Source: [Scytonema hofmanni] UTEX 2349
GTDB lineage: Bacteria; Cyanobacteriota; Cyanobacteriia; Cyanobacteriales; Nostocaceae
NCBI RefSeq assembly: GCF_000582685.1
Contig: NZ_KK073768.1
Location: forward strand, 3,013,712 to 3,077,711
Reading direction: 5' to 3'
Length of the DNA: 64,000 nucleotides
The translations under genes were made by a program, and so were the position numbers. The notes beneath the pieces are model-generated. The model did not search any database and was not told the DNA's origin. It worked only from the letters and a program-made list of their open reading frames with translations. Positions 7,002 through 16,083 of the stretch are shown one piece after another. Every line of letters begins with the position of its first letter. Within the stretch, counting starts at the first letter, position 1.

Positions 7002-9008
7002 TCACTTCCAATCTTCCCAATTTTCATTAAAAATTGAGGTATCGGGGAAAGCAGTGGGATTGCCATTTTGTTGTAAGAGACGTTTGACGGCTTCGAGTTG
7101 CGGTTCTGGTTGCGGCAAATTGTCTACTAGTTGGTAAGGTGCGATCGCATTTTTCAAAGCAAAGGCAGTAATAGTTCCCGCAGCTGCACCAGCCGACCAT
7201 TCAAATGAGTGTACTCGATATGCAGCGGCAGCAATGTGGCTGGTGGCAATACTTTTGCCCCCAACTAGCAAATTGTCGATTTTCTGGGGAATCATCGCTC
7301 TCAGGGCTATTTGGAAGGGATAAGCTTGTCCGGCGCCGCGTCTTTCACCCTCACGTTCTTTATTACCGGGTGCTTCGGCTGGACTGTTCACCATGCAGGG
7401 ATGGAAATCTATCGCGTAGTGACCGATACCTATAGCATCAGGGAAAATTGTTGAACGAGTCCGCCGCATAGCGTTTTGTGCGGGGGTTTGTCCGGAAAGT
7501 ACTGAAGCAGCTTCTAAACCTGAAAGTGCTGCTCGTAACCGACGATACTCTTTATCTCCCAGTGTTGTTGCGTAATACGGATCGCTGTAATCGCGGCGAG
7601 AAATATCGATTTCCCAAATTGTAAAGCCTGCGGGTTGTCCCCAACTAGGACGCCCGATAATTCTTCGTCCTTCCCGCATGTAAGGATATTTCGATAAACC
7701 ATGCACTGTCCCCATCGGGGAATTTAGCCCAGAAAGAAAGCGGTTATTGGGTTGCGGCTGTTTCGTCCCATCTCCTAATTGCGAATCTGTCGTCCCGGCT
7801 ACTAACCAGTAATAATATCCAAGGGCATTTTCTTCAGCTTTGCGTAAAGCGTCTGTCCGCAATCCACCCAGCCAACCTCCTGGCTGCAACTGCCCGCTAG
7901 CTTGCAATTGTTGACGCGAATAGATTAAATTATCTTGGGCGGTTCCTGGGCGATAATCGTTACCCCAAGTCCAGTTTTGCATGGAGATGTCCCCAGGTGC
8001 GGGATTTGTAAACTTGACTCCGCCAAATTGTCCAGCTTCTCCCGGTTGGGGACTCCAGATGCGACGATAGGTAAAAACTAAGGGAAAGCTTGCTAAACGC
8101 TTTAATTCATAACTGTAATATGGGGAATATTGCTGATAAAATGAAGGCATTGTTTGCGGTTGCGGGTCTTTGGTTGCCTCCATTGCAAAGGTGTAGGTAA
8201 AGCCTTGAGTACAATATTGGTCATTTGTGGCACTAGAGGAAGAAGGCTCTAAGTAAGTGCGATCGTCAATACCCAAACGGTAAGGAACATCAGCAAGAGC
8301 AATAATTTCGCCGGTTTCGCTGGTGTCTACAACGTACCAGTTAGGTGCATTGTTACCAGGTTTACTTCTTTGCTTGGGGACGAAGCGAATGATGTTTTTA
8401 GTGAACTTAGATGTATTTTCGTAGCGATAAGCGTCTTCGATGCTTTGAGATAAAGTATAAGTGTTGAGCGGTGTAGAACCAGTTGGTTTGTGTTCGATCG
8501 CGATCGCACTATTAATGATTTTGCGATCGCTACTAAGTTCCAAATCCTTAATTACGGTGTTGGGAAAAAATTGTAACTTGCCTTTACCGCGTTTTTCCGC
8601 ATCTTTGAGCAGAGAAGTGAGGATTTCATGTCCATCACGGGGAAGAAAGCAAGAATCGCTTACCCAGCAGTTACCAGGGTTAAGTTTGCCATATTTCTTC
8701 TCAATCCGGTTTCGCAATTCGAGATAACCGCGAGAATAGAATTGTTTAGCACGTTGCGTTGGACGTTCATCTAACGCAGATGTTCCTTGAGAAGAAATTT
8801 GTCCCCCCAACCAATCGGTAATTTCTGTCTGACAAACTGTGCGACCAGCGAGTAAAGCTTCGTAAGCTGTCGCAACCCCAGATAATCCACCACCAACAAC
8901 CAAGATTTCACAATTTACAGTTTTGTCTGGGTTTCTGGGTGGTGTAGCGCTCGCACCATAAGGTGCGAGAATGGTAGATATTAAGGCAAGGCTGATAAAA
9001 CGCTTCAT
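7002..9008 (-). CDS. Exported FAD-dependent oxidoreductase
   Basis: The 668-residue protein has an N-terminal signal peptide (MKRFISLALISTILAPYGASA) and then the FAD-binding Rossmann motif ILVVGGGLSGVATAYEALLAG at about 35-55. A C-terminal FAD segment reads NLLVGGKSIATSHIAAAAYRVH. This matches the family of large FAD-dependent oxidoreductases common in cyanobacteria and annotated only generally. Substrate is unknown. It stands alone between two long intergenic regions. The ATG at 9008 gives a clean signal peptide. Confidence 0.8.
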   Translation of the reverse strand: MKRFISLALISTILAPYGASATPPRNPDKTVNCEILVVGGGLSGVATAYEALLAGRTVCQTEITDWLGGQISSQGTSALDERPTQRAKQFYSRGYLELRNRIEKKYGKLNPGNCWVSDSCFLPRDGHEILTSLLKDAEKRGKGKLQFFPNTVIKDLELSSDRKIINSAIAIEHKPTGSTPLNTYTLSQSIEDAYRYENTSKFTKNIIRFVPKQRSKPGNNAPNWYVVDTSETGEIIALADVPYRLGIDDRTYLEPSSSSATNDQYCTQGFTYTFAMEATKDPQPQTMPSFYQQYSPYYSYELKRLASFPLVFTYRRIWSPQPGEAGQFGGVKFTNPAPGDISMQNWTWGNDYRPGTAQDNLIYSRQQLQASGQLQPGGWLGGLRTDALRKAEENALGYYYWLVAGTTDSQLGDGTKQPQPNNRFLSGLNSPMGTVHGLSKYPYMREGRRIIGRPSWGQPAGFTIWEIDISRRDYSDPYYATTLGDKEYRRLRAALSGLEAASVLSGQTPAQNAMRRTRSTIFPDAIGIGHYAIDFHPCMVNSPAEAPGNKEREGERRGAGQAYPFQIALRAMIPQKIDNLLVGGKSIATSHIAAAAYRVHSFEWSAGAAAGTITAFALKNAIAPYQLVDNLPQPEPQLEAVKRLLQQNGNPTAFPDTSIFNENWEDWK

Positions 9009-9501
9009 ACTTTGGTAAATCCGTTCAACTCCTGTGTCACCATTTAGACGCTAACACTTACCAAATGTTCATCTCAACCTTTTTTGAAAAAAATTTGTTT
9101 GGTGATGGTGTGAGCGATCGCTCTTTATCCTCAAGGTAGACTGTACCCACTGTCAAAATTTGAATTGGGAATTGCTGACTGCAAACTCTTATTTTTAGGG
9201 GGGAAAGTGAAAAGCTACCCTGTGATAGTATTATTAGATTCTGTTATTTAAACAGTAAATTCTCTGGAAAACCTAAGTAACCAAACAAAATTAATTACAG
9301 TCATTGCGACGCAAGGAAGCAATCGCAAGTGCTGGGATTGCTTCTCCTGTCGGAGACGCTCCGCGAACATTTCGCTTTGCTACATTCGCTTCGGACATTG
9401 TGTAATTAATTATGTTTACCTACTTAACTAGAAAGTGAATAAGATACATTTTAATCAAGATTGGCAACTGGTTGTGAGTAAATACTGAGAAATAGTCAAT
9501 T
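9009..9501. other. 493-bp intergenic region with dispersed repeat
   Basis: Positions about 9300-9410 carry a dispersed repeat beginning TCATTGCGACGCAAGGAAGC, also seen at about 37638-37662, followed by CTCCTGTCGGAGACGCTCCGCG, a palindromic type widespread in cyanobacteria. Otherwise no gene is visible. Confidence 0.6.
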
Positions 9502-11097
9502 ATGCAAGTCTGTCTAGTTACAGGTGGTAATTCCGGTGTAGGTTTAATGACGGCTGTAGGTTTAGCCAAATTAGGTAATCATGTATTTATTGCATGTCGT
9601 TCAGCAACTAAAGCAGCAAAAGCTATAGAATACATCCGGCAAACTACTCTTAATCAAAATGTGGAATTTTTACCACTTGACCTAGCTTCTTTAGATTCAG
9701 TTCATAACTGTGTCAGACTATTCAATGACAAAAATTTACCGTTGCATATATTGGTCAATAATGCAGGTATATTTAACCGCAGAGGTACAACAAAAGAAGG
9801 GTTTGAACTAATTTGGGGAACTAACTATTTAGGTCACTTCTTGCTCACTTATTTATTACTAGAAAAAATCCAAAAATCTGCACCTGGTCGCATTATCATG
9901 ATCTCGTCAGATTTAGCATTATATCCAAGTGGTATTAACTGGGATTTATTAGTAAAAAGAACACCGTTAAATTTTCTAAACCTGTATGCGATTTCTAAAC
10001 TCTGCTTATTGCTATTAACCCAAGAACTTTCTCAACGATTAAATAATTCTCAAGTTACTGTTAACGCAATTCATCCAGGTTTTGTGCAATCAAATATTAC
10101 TATATGGCATCGCCTCAGTAAATATTTAGGTTTAGGTCTTTCCCCGGAAGCTGGAGCATATAGTACTTTGGTTTGTACTACTTCCCCAGACTATCAAAAT
10201 ATTAGTGGAAAATTTTTAGATAGTCATAACAAAGAAATTTCATTACCTCAAATAACAGAAAATCAAGAAATATTACAGCAATTATGGGAACGTAGTTTAT
10301 TATGGACTGGTTGCAATCAACAGCAGAATTTGCAGGAAATTACTTATGATGAAACTGATGGCATTTGGGGACCAAATTCTCTCAATTTAAGCAGCAATGA
10401 ACTGGCTGATATTACCAAAAATATTTTAAATAAAGTCTTGCCAATATTGCCAAAAAGAATAATCTTTACTCAGCTATTATTAGCATTGATTAAATTTGAT
10501 TTGGGGTCTTTTTCCATTATAATAGTTCAACTTTTAAAAAAATCTTTTCACATGGAGAGACATTTAGACTCACCCATAATTTTGCAATTATGTCACAATA
10601 AGAGCTTATTAGAAAAGCTGACTGAACATTTAGGAGAGAATTTAGTATTATGGCGATCGGAACTATGGGTAAATTATCCAAGTCAACAATTAATTCCTTT
10701 TTGGCATCAAGATTCTTATCCTAAATTACTTAAAGGGGATGGTAAAACTATCCATGCTTATATAGCTTTGACAGAAGTTAATGAATATAATGGTTTTGAG
10801 TATATACCTAATACTTACTTTAAAAATTGTCAGATAAAAGTAACCGATCCTTTTAGTGGTAATCACTTTTTTGAGATACCTGATGAAGTTGCAAAAAAAG
10901 CTATTCCTGTAGTGTTACGTCCTGGGGAATTTGTGTTATTTACTGATAATCTTGTACATCGTTCTATACGTAATCAAAGTGGTAAAGTACGACTTTCTTT
11001 AACACTTAGGTTAACTCAGCCTGGGGTAGAAATTTTACCTGGTTATACATCTAATTATCACAAACCCGTGATTTTACAATCCGAAAAAAAAAGCTAA
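9502..11097 (+). CDS. Fusion of short-chain dehydrogenase and PhyH-type Fe(II)/2-oxoglutarate dioxygenase
   Basis: The 531-residue protein has two catalytic modules. Residues 1-275 are a classical SDR: TGGNSGVG cofactor motif at 7-14, NNAG, an ISSD serine segment, and Y162/K166 in YAISK. Residues about 290-515 resemble phytanoyl-CoA dioxygenases, with the iron facial triad H402-x-D404 (FWHQDSY) and H486 (LVHRSIRN), and R497 in GKVRLS as probable 2-oxoglutarate ligand. Both modules keep their catalytic residues, so a two-step hydroxylation and redox enzyme is plausible; substrate unknown. It is a single uninterrupted frame, AT-rich compared with its neighbours, suggesting transfer. It stands alone. 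Confidence 0.85.
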   Translation: MQVCLVTGGNSGVGLMTAVGLAKLGNHVFIACRSATKAAKAIEYIRQTTLNQNVEFLPLDLASLDSVHNCVRLFNDKNLPLHILVNNAGIFNRRGTTKEGFELIWGTNYLGHFLLTYLLLEKIQKSAPGRIIMISSDLALYPSGINWDLLVKRTPLNFLNLYAISKLCLLLLTQELSQRLNNSQVTVNAIHPGFVQSNITIWHRLSKYLGLGLSPEAGAYSTLVCTTSPDYQNISGKFLDSHNKEISLPQITENQEILQQLWERSLLWTGCNQQQNLQEITYDETDGIWGPNSLNLSSNELADITKNILNKVLPILPKRIIFTQLLLALIKFDLGSFSIIIVQLLKKSFHMERHLDSPIILQLCHNKSLLEKLTEHLGENLVLWRSELWVNYPSQQLIPFWHQDSYPKLLKGDGKTIHAYIALTEVNEYNGFEYIPNTYFKNCQIKVTDPFSGNHFFEIPDEVAKKAIPVVLRPGEFVLFTDNLVHRSIRNQSGKVRLSLTLRLTQPGVEILPGYTSNYHKPVILQSEKKS

Positions 11098-11140
11098 GAC
11101 TAACTTAGCCGTACCATTACCTTGGTTAATGCGTCGATGA

Positions 11141-11255
11141 TATAGCGATTCCCACATTCATGAGGTACAGAATATTGAATTAACCGCTTCGGAAGATAGA
11201 TAAACGCCGATGGACGCAGATAAATTTGTACCTCAGCAGACTAGGAAACGCTATA
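11141..11255. mobile_element. Miniature inverted-repeat element (TGAGGTACA type)
   Basis: The ends TATAGCGATTCC and GGAAACGCTATA are complementary with one mismatch, and an inner perfect pair TGAGGTACA / TGTACCTCA follows. The element is about 115 bp and non-coding. The same inner pair occurs in the element at 16651-16756, so both belong to one family. Confidence 0.6.
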
Positions 11256-11314
11256 GTTGTGGTTAAGATGGTTTATTTGGTTGTTTGAATATTTCAATTG
11301 ATCGGCATTTTAAT

Positions 11315-11371
11315 TCAGGACAAGAGCGGAACCTCAAAAGCATCCACGACGCACCTAAAAGGAGTAGTCAT
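11315..11371 (-). pseudogene. VapC-type PIN toxin, N-terminal remnant
   Basis: An ATG overlaps the antitoxin stop as ATGA, the usual layout of an antitoxin-toxin pair. The frame reads MTTPFRCVVDAFEVPLLS and then stops. The start through CVVDA resembles the beginning of a PIN-domain toxin, with the first catalytic aspartate. No further PIN sequence is seen, so the toxin is deleted. Confidence 0.5.
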
Positions 11372-11634
11372 CTATCGCGATCTTCTCGGATCATAGCAGT
11401 GCTATCGAGCCATTCGATATCAGTCCGACGATTTTCACGACGTTGACGAATTTCCTCTAAAACTTTTGGGATATTTTGTCGCTTTTGTTCTTCTGTTTCT
11501 TGTGCTTGAGTTGTTAAGACTTGTTCTAACAAAGTGATAACTTGGGCATTTATTGAACGGTGCTGAGATGCAGCTAACTCTTGCAGCTTTGCATACAAAT
11601 CATCGGGTAAATTTCTGACATAAAGGGTAGCCAT
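11368..11634 (-). CDS. FitA-like ribbon-helix-helix antitoxin (orphan)
   Basis: The 88-residue protein starts MATLYVRNLPDDLYAKLQELA, the canonical FitA/Arc-type ribbon-helix-helix opening, followed by SINAQVITLLEQVL. The C-terminal half is charged and would bind a VapC-type PIN toxin. Its stop overlaps the start of a truncated toxin remnant downstream, so it is probably now an orphan. It may still act as a DNA-binding autorepressor. AGG occurs shortly upstream of the ATG at 11634. Confidence 0.85.
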   Translation of the reverse strand: MATLYVRNLPDDLYAKLQELAASQHRSINAQVITLLEQVLTTQAQETEEQKRQNIPKVLEEIRQRRENRRTDIEWLDSTAMIREDRDR

Positions 11635-11754
11635 TGGTTGACCTCCAAGCAGGATTTATCCTTTATGCTAGCATGATGCAAGCCAAAAATAAAGACGAGG
11701 CGATCGCGCAAATTATTTGTCTGTGCGATCGCTAAATTGTTTGTTGGGTGTAAA

Positions 11755-12012
11755 TTACATAGACGGAGCGAAGTTCCCGCTACCATTGACTAAAATTAAT
11801 TTCAAACTTTCCCAACCAGGTTTTGTATAGTATTCAATTCTCTCACGCAACATTGTTCCTAGTTCAGATACAGATATCTTCTTACCCTCAAATTGTACTT
11901 GCTTGTAAATTTTGAGTACATCAATATAAACAAGACCAATTACAAGTGTAGACACTAATGCTAAGAAGTAAGTAATTGCTACTTCAAAAACGGTATATGG
12001 AAGTATTATCAC
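11755..12012 (-). CDS. Small membrane protein of unknown function
   Basis: The 85-residue protein (GTG start at 12012) has one strong N-terminal transmembrane helix, VAITYFLALVSTLVIGLVYI, then a charged cytoplasmic part and GWESLKLILV near the C-terminus. No family is recognised. It is divergent from the next small membrane protein, leaving about 110 bp for two promoters. Alternative: a fragment of a larger protein. Confidence 0.5.
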   Translation of the reverse strand: MIILPYTVFEVAITYFLALVSTLVIGLVYIDVLKIYKQVQFEGKKISVSELGTMLRERIEYYTKPGWESLKLILVNGSGNFAPSM

Positions 12013-12125
12013 GTAAGATTAAATTTTCCGTATGATCGCCCAGGATTAATTCTTACCATTAATTGTATAAAGAATACATGCTATTCATAGCAGTAATTAG
12101 CCAACTATTTTTATGGGGTAAAACA

Positions 12126-12527
12126 ATGTTTTTGCGTTTTGCGTATATTGGACTATCGTTGTTATCGATTGCTATAACTTTTTATGTGAAAGCTCAACTT
12201 GAGAAATTTCTGGAAAATAATACAGCGATCGCTAATGATAAATCTTTAGAAGAATATAAATCTATTGTGCGGCTTAATATGTATGGAGCGCTAGCTCAAA
12301 TCATTATATTTATTAGTGCGTTTGGTAGTTGCGTTGCCTATATTGTTACTCAAGGTTTTACAGGAGTATTTTCATTATTTATGTTGGGGTTTGCGGTTAG
12401 TTTCATGAAACAGATAAGCCAGCTTGAGGAAAAAGCGCGATCGCTTACTTGTGCAACCACCCAACTAGACCGTCAATACAAAAATATTTCTCATGTTTGG
12501 AAGAAAAAAGCTCTCCCAGATTTCTAA
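12126..12527 (+). CDS. Small membrane protein of unknown function
   Basis: From the ATG at 12126 (GGGGT seven bases upstream) this gives 133 residues; TTG at 12063 and ATG at 12078 are alternatives. It has an N-terminal transmembrane helix, a charged loop (QLEKFLENNTAIANDKSLEEY), two further hydrophobic helices, and a lysine-rich tail. No family is recognised. The following gene is also a small membrane protein on the same strand, 86 bp away, so they may be co-transcribed. Confidence 0.55.
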   Translation: MFLRFAYIGLSLLSIAITFYVKAQLEKFLENNTAIANDKSLEEYKSIVRLNMYGALAQIIIFISAFGSCVAYIVTQGFTGVFSLFMLGFAVSFMKQISQLEEKARSLTCATTQLDRQYKNISHVWKKKALPDF

Positions 12528-12613
12528 TTTTTTCGCAAGATTTAGATTAGAGCAATTAGATTTCTACACTTCAAAAATAAAAATTTAATTGAGCAATATA
12601 AATTTAACAAATC

Positions 12614-12994
12614 ATGACTAGTAAAACACAACAAATATCAGATTACCGAAAAAAATTATCTTCTGCCTACCGTGCAGTCTATGCAGTTGGAGTTTTGAAT
12701 ATTTTTCTGGGGATATTAGCATTTGTTGCTGGCAATAAATTCAGCGAAGCAACGATAATAGGAATTCTCTTTTTTACTTTTGGTTTACTTTACTTACTTT
12801 TGGGTTTTTTCGTACAGCGTAAATCAAAACTTGCTTTGTTAATTGCTGTAGGTTTTATGCTTCTAAATTTATTAACTGGTATTTACAATATGATTCAAAC
12901 TGGTAAACCAGTAGGTTTGATTATTCCCATCGTATTCTTTAGCCAAACATGGGAAGGATTTAAAGCTATACAAGTATTAAAACGAGGAACTTAA
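12614..12994 (+). CDS. Small four-helix membrane protein of unknown function
   Basis: The 126-residue protein has about four hydrophobic segments: AVYAVGVLNIFLGILAFVAG, IIGILFFTFGLLYLLLGFFV, LALLIAVGFMLLNLLTGIYN and a short IIPIVFF helix. Charged residues are confined to the loops. No catalytic motif is visible. It follows another small membrane protein on the same strand. Confidence 0.6.
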   Translation: MTSKTQQISDYRKKLSSAYRAVYAVGVLNIFLGILAFVAGNKFSEATIIGILFFTFGLLYLLLGFFVQRKSKLALLIAVGFMLLNLLTGIYNMIQTGKPVGLIIPIVFFSQTWEGFKAIQVLKRGT

Positions 12995-13109
12995 AGCTAT
13001 AGGTTCGGTTAGCCGTACTTAAATCGAAAGCTGTTTCTGTCCAATAAACTTTCACTCTGGCAGTCCAAATTTTCTGCGTACTTCTTGAACCTATTACAAA
13101 TAATCAAAC

Positions 13110-13193
13110 GGAGAGGGTGAGATTCGAACTCACGGAACCTTTCGGCTCACTCGATTTCAAGTCGAGCGCATTCGACCACTCTGCCACCTCTCC
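13110..13193 (-). tRNA. trnS: tRNA-Ser (anticodon TGA)
   Basis: Read on the minus strand it folds as a class II tRNA. The acceptor stem is GGAGAGG paired with CCTCTCC. The anticodon arm CTCGACTTGAAATCGAG shows TGA. There is a variable arm, and the T arm contains GTTCGAATC. CCA is not encoded. Confidence 0.97.
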
Positions 13194-13237
13194 AGGAGAC
13201 TGTCAGCTAAGACAGACATATTGTACTATACCATCAT

Positions 13238-14161
13238 TTACGCTGTTTGCACTACTTGATTAGGTTGTTCATATAAAATTTCCTCGGAAGCAACGGTGAA
13301 ATCTTTGCCAACCCAAACCAAAGAGACTTGGGAAACAACCCCTGCTTCCAAGGTGACTATAGAGAAATTACGCAGTCTATCGCTATTATTTTGTACAATC
13401 CTCGGCACACTCGCGGCATTTAAGTAAATCGTGTTTTCTGTCGCTATAACAGACTTTCGCAGCATTTTCTTTGTGAATCGCAGACTGTGGTGCATATGAC
13501 CAAATGTTACCAAAGGAATGCTTTTACCAGCAGCACGAGTTCGGGCGATCGCCTCACTAAAATCTGGATCTCCAAAGTCTCCACCTTTTGGTTCCCAATC
13601 TTTACCACAAGGGTCTTCAGGACGATCGCCTAAACCAACTGGTCCATTGTGACCGATAAAAATAATTGTCTCATAAGCGGCGCTATTTGCGGCTGCCACA
13701 ATGCGATCGCTAGATTCAGCAAAACTCGTCACTCCATACCTTTGTTCGTAAAAATCATTATATTTCCACTGCGGTCCACCCCAGGTAAAGGGACGACTCC
13801 CCACCACAGATAAATTCAAATCGGGAAAATCCAGCTTACTGTAACCTACATGAGTTTCACCCAATAAATCGAGTTGTTGCTGTACCCAATCTTCTTTAGT
13901 GCGATCGTAAGGACATTTCTTGCGTCCCCAATCAGTTGCCGAGTACCATGCATCGTGATTTCCCATCACCGCAGCTTTGGGGATGTCAATTCGTGCGATC
14001 GCTTTTACCACCGAAACCGACTCATTGCCAAAATCGCCGACAAATAGCACTAAGTCAATACCCAGATGTTTCAGCGCAATTCCATCTTCTTCCTCCCATT
14101 GGTCGTGAACATCTCCGACTACAGCTATTTTCACCATGCTTGTTTTTTTCTGACTGCTCAT
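13238..14161 (-). CDS. Calcineurin-like metallophosphoesterase
   Basis: The 307-residue protein carries the metallophosphoesterase motifs in order: GDVHDQW (D-x-H), VLFVGDFGNES (GD), VMGNHDAWYS (GNHD), FIGHNGP and FGHMHHSLR (GHxH). These bind a di-metal centre. It belongs to a cyanobacteria/plastid-type subfamily whose substrate is not known to me. The gene ends about 45 bp from tRNA-Ser and is divergent from nadA. The ATG at 14161 is used; an ATG eight codons later is possible. Confidence 0.88.
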   Translation of the reverse strand: MSSQKKTSMVKIAVVGDVHDQWEEEDGIALKHLGIDLVLFVGDFGNESVSVVKAIARIDIPKAAVMGNHDAWYSATDWGRKKCPYDRTKEDWVQQQLDLLGETHVGYSKLDFPDLNLSVVGSRPFTWGGPQWKYNDFYEQRYGVTSFAESSDRIVAAANSAAYETIIFIGHNGPVGLGDRPEDPCGKDWEPKGGDFGDPDFSEAIARTRAAGKSIPLVTFGHMHHSLRFTKKMLRKSVIATENTIYLNAASVPRIVQNNSDRLRNFSIVTLEAGVVSQVSLVWVGKDFTVASEEILYEQPNQVVQTA

Positions 14162-14317
14162 GCCATCTTCCTTGCCATCTTCTTACCAGCATAGGAAACT
14201 CAAGCTTATTTTGGCACATTCGCAAAGAAGGTGGGTAATCCTCCCTCTATTTTTGGTAAAAACTACTATAATTAATTCTACAAGACAATTACTTGCATCT
14301 CTTAGCAACTCCTAACT

Positions 14318-15292
14318 GTGTTTAACACTGCACTTGCTCAACGAGAAAACACCCAACTGGGTGCATTACCACGGGATTTATTTGCCGCGATTGAGAGTTT
14401 GAAAAAAGAACTCAACGCGGTAATTTTGGCGCATTATTATCAAGAGCCAGATATTCAGGATATCGCAGACTTTATTGGCGATTCACTACAACTGGCAAAT
14501 GCAGCAGCTAAAACTAATGCTGATGTAATTGTCTTTGCTGGTGTTCACTTTATGGCAGAAACGGCAAAGATTCTTAATCCTGACAAATTGGTACTTTTAC
14601 CAGATTTGACTGCTGGTTGTTCTTTAGCTGATAGTTGTCCACCGCAGGATTTTGCAGAGTTTAAAGCTGCTCATCCAGGACATTTGGTGATTTCTTACAT
14701 CAACTGCTCTGCCGAAATTAAGGCGATGAGTGATATTATCTGCACTAGTTCCAACGCTGTCAAAATAGTGGAGCAGATACCGAAAGAGCAGCCGATTATT
14801 TTTGCTCCCGATCGCAACTTGGGACGGTATGTGATGGAAGAAACAAAGCGAGACTTGGTACTGTGGCAAGGAAGCTGTATTGTGCATGAAACCTTCTCTG
14901 AGAAGAAGATGGTGCAGTTAAAAATAACACATCCCCAAGCGGAGGCGATCGCTCACCCAGAATGTGAAACTTCCGTATTGCGCCACGCCAGCTTTATTGG
15001 CTCTACAGCGGCTTTACTCAAATATTGTCAAGAAAGTCCAACAAAAGAATTCATCGTGGCTACAGAGCCTGGAATCATTCACCAAATGCACAAATTAGCA
15101 CCGCACAAACAATTTATTCCCGCACCGCCGATGAATAATTGTAATTGTAATGAGTGTCCGTTTATGCGGTTGAATACGCTGGAGAAGTTGTATTTGGCAA
15201 TGAAGAAGCGATCGCCGGAAATTACGATGTCTGAAGAGATCCGATTAGCAGCGTTGCGTCCGATGCAGCGAATGTTAGAGATGAGCATTTAG
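14318..15292 (+). CDS. nadA: Quinolinate synthase A
   Basis: The 324-residue protein makes quinolinate from iminoaspartate and dihydroxyacetone phosphate in NAD biosynthesis. NadA signatures are clear: LAHYYQEPDIQDIADFIGDS, FMAETAKILNP, the cysteine in DLTAGCSLADSCP, NLGRYVMEET, HPECETSVL and the C-terminal NNCNCNECPFM. Three of these cysteines hold the [4Fe-4S] cluster. The start is GTG at 14318, giving the usual length; no ATG precedes the conserved region. It is a monocistronic gene here, divergent from the phosphoesterase. Confidence 0.95.
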   Translation: MFNTALAQRENTQLGALPRDLFAAIESLKKELNAVILAHYYQEPDIQDIADFIGDSLQLANAAAKTNADVIVFAGVHFMAETAKILNPDKLVLLPDLTAGCSLADSCPPQDFAEFKAAHPGHLVISYINCSAEIKAMSDIICTSSNAVKIVEQIPKEQPIIFAPDRNLGRYVMEETKRDLVLWQGSCIVHETFSEKKMVQLKITHPQAEAIAHPECETSVLRHASFIGSTAALLKYCQESPTKEFIVATEPGIIHQMHKLAPHKQFIPAPPMNNCNCNECPFMRLNTLEKLYLAMKKRSPEITMSEEIRLAALRPMQRMLEMSI

Positions 15293-15535
15293 GTATTTGT
15301 AGAGACGTAGCACTGCTAGGTCTCTACGATAAATTAATTGCAGTTTCATTGCAGATCCACTTAATGCAGCACCAGCTTCAGGTTCTCCAGTATAAAATAA
15401 GTAACCGCTTCCAGCTAGAAGCCCAATAGAAAATATAGGTAAAAGAAATGAATTTTTGAATACGTTCCATGAAAAATTTGCTTTTCTAGAAGATAAGGGT
15501 ACTGAAGAATTATTTGAAGGTTCTATATTAGACAC
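15275..15535 (-). CDS. Small single-pass membrane protein, doubtful
   Basis: A GTG at 15535 preceded by AAGGTGGAG gives 86 residues with a Ser/Asn-rich N-terminus, then one hydrophobic segment, FLLPIFSIGLLAGSGYLFY. The frame runs on through a dispersed GTAGAGACG palindrome and overlaps the nadA 3' end by 18 bases in antisense. The C-terminus has therefore probably been altered by the repeat. No family is recognised. Confidence 0.4.
   Translation of the reverse strand: MSNIEPSNNSSVPLSSRKANFSWNVFKNSFLLPIFSIGLLAGSGYLFYTGEPEAGAALSGSAMKLQLIYRRDLAVLRLYKYLNAHL
15298..15330. repeat. GTAGAGACG palindromic repeat
   Basis: GTAGAGACGTAGCA is followed by its near complement TGCTAGGTCTCTAC. It is one of about ten copies in the window (also at 21003, 24701, 39031, 39094, 48037, 48198, 56668 and 58625). 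Placed just after nadA, it may also act as a transcript-end hairpin. Confidence 0.75.
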
Positions 15536-15837
15536 GAAATCTCCACCTTCTTTTTCAAAATCAACAAACTCGAAATGTACAGGATAAACAATACAAGCGT
15601 ATGCTCTCAAGTACTTTACCACAGAAAGCAAAAATACCTTATAATTTTTATGTATCTTAAAAAATAATTATTGTTCAATTTTAATTGCAAAAATATTATA
15701 GCAGAGGGCAGGAATCAGAATTCCATAAGTGTATAAGTGCCTCCAGCATAAGTGCCTTTCCTGATAAAGGCGCTTATGCTGCACTAGACTAGAAGTAGGT
15801 TGAATTGACTCGATATTTAACAACACTATCACCATCT

Positions 15838-16083
15838 ATGAAAGCAATTGAAACCACAGCGACAATTAATGAGAGTGGACAACTTACGCTCGATAAATCG
15901 CTGGGATTCATCAAACCACAGCGCGTTCGTGTTATCGTCTTACTTTCCGAAGATGACGAAACAGATCCAGATGAAACACCTACAGAAGTTGTTATTGAAG
16001 GTATTCGCCAAGGATTACACGAGGCTTTAACTGGACAAACTATTCCCCTCTCAGAAATGTGGTCAGGTATCGATGCAGAGTGA
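15838..16083 (+). CDS. Antitoxin of a RelE-type toxin-antitoxin pair
   Basis: The 81-residue protein starts MKAIETTATINESGQLTLD and has an acidic centre (LLSEDDETDPDETP). It is the type of small antitoxin found before RelE/YafQ toxins in cyanobacteria. Its 3' end overlaps the toxin ORF by 11 bases, implying coupled translation. The ATG at 15838 is preferred over an in-frame ATG-like codon at 15805 because the conserved N-terminus starts here. By analogy it would bind the toxin and autorepress. Confidence 0.75.
   Translation: MKAIETTATINESGQLTLDKSLGFIKPQRVRVIVLLSEDDETDPDETPTEVVIEGIRQGLHEALTGQTIPLSEMWSGIDAE

Noticed and set aside
13110..13193. tRNA-Ser as an attachment site for an integrated element
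   Set aside because: No repeated copy of the tRNA 3' end and no integrase gene is found nearby.
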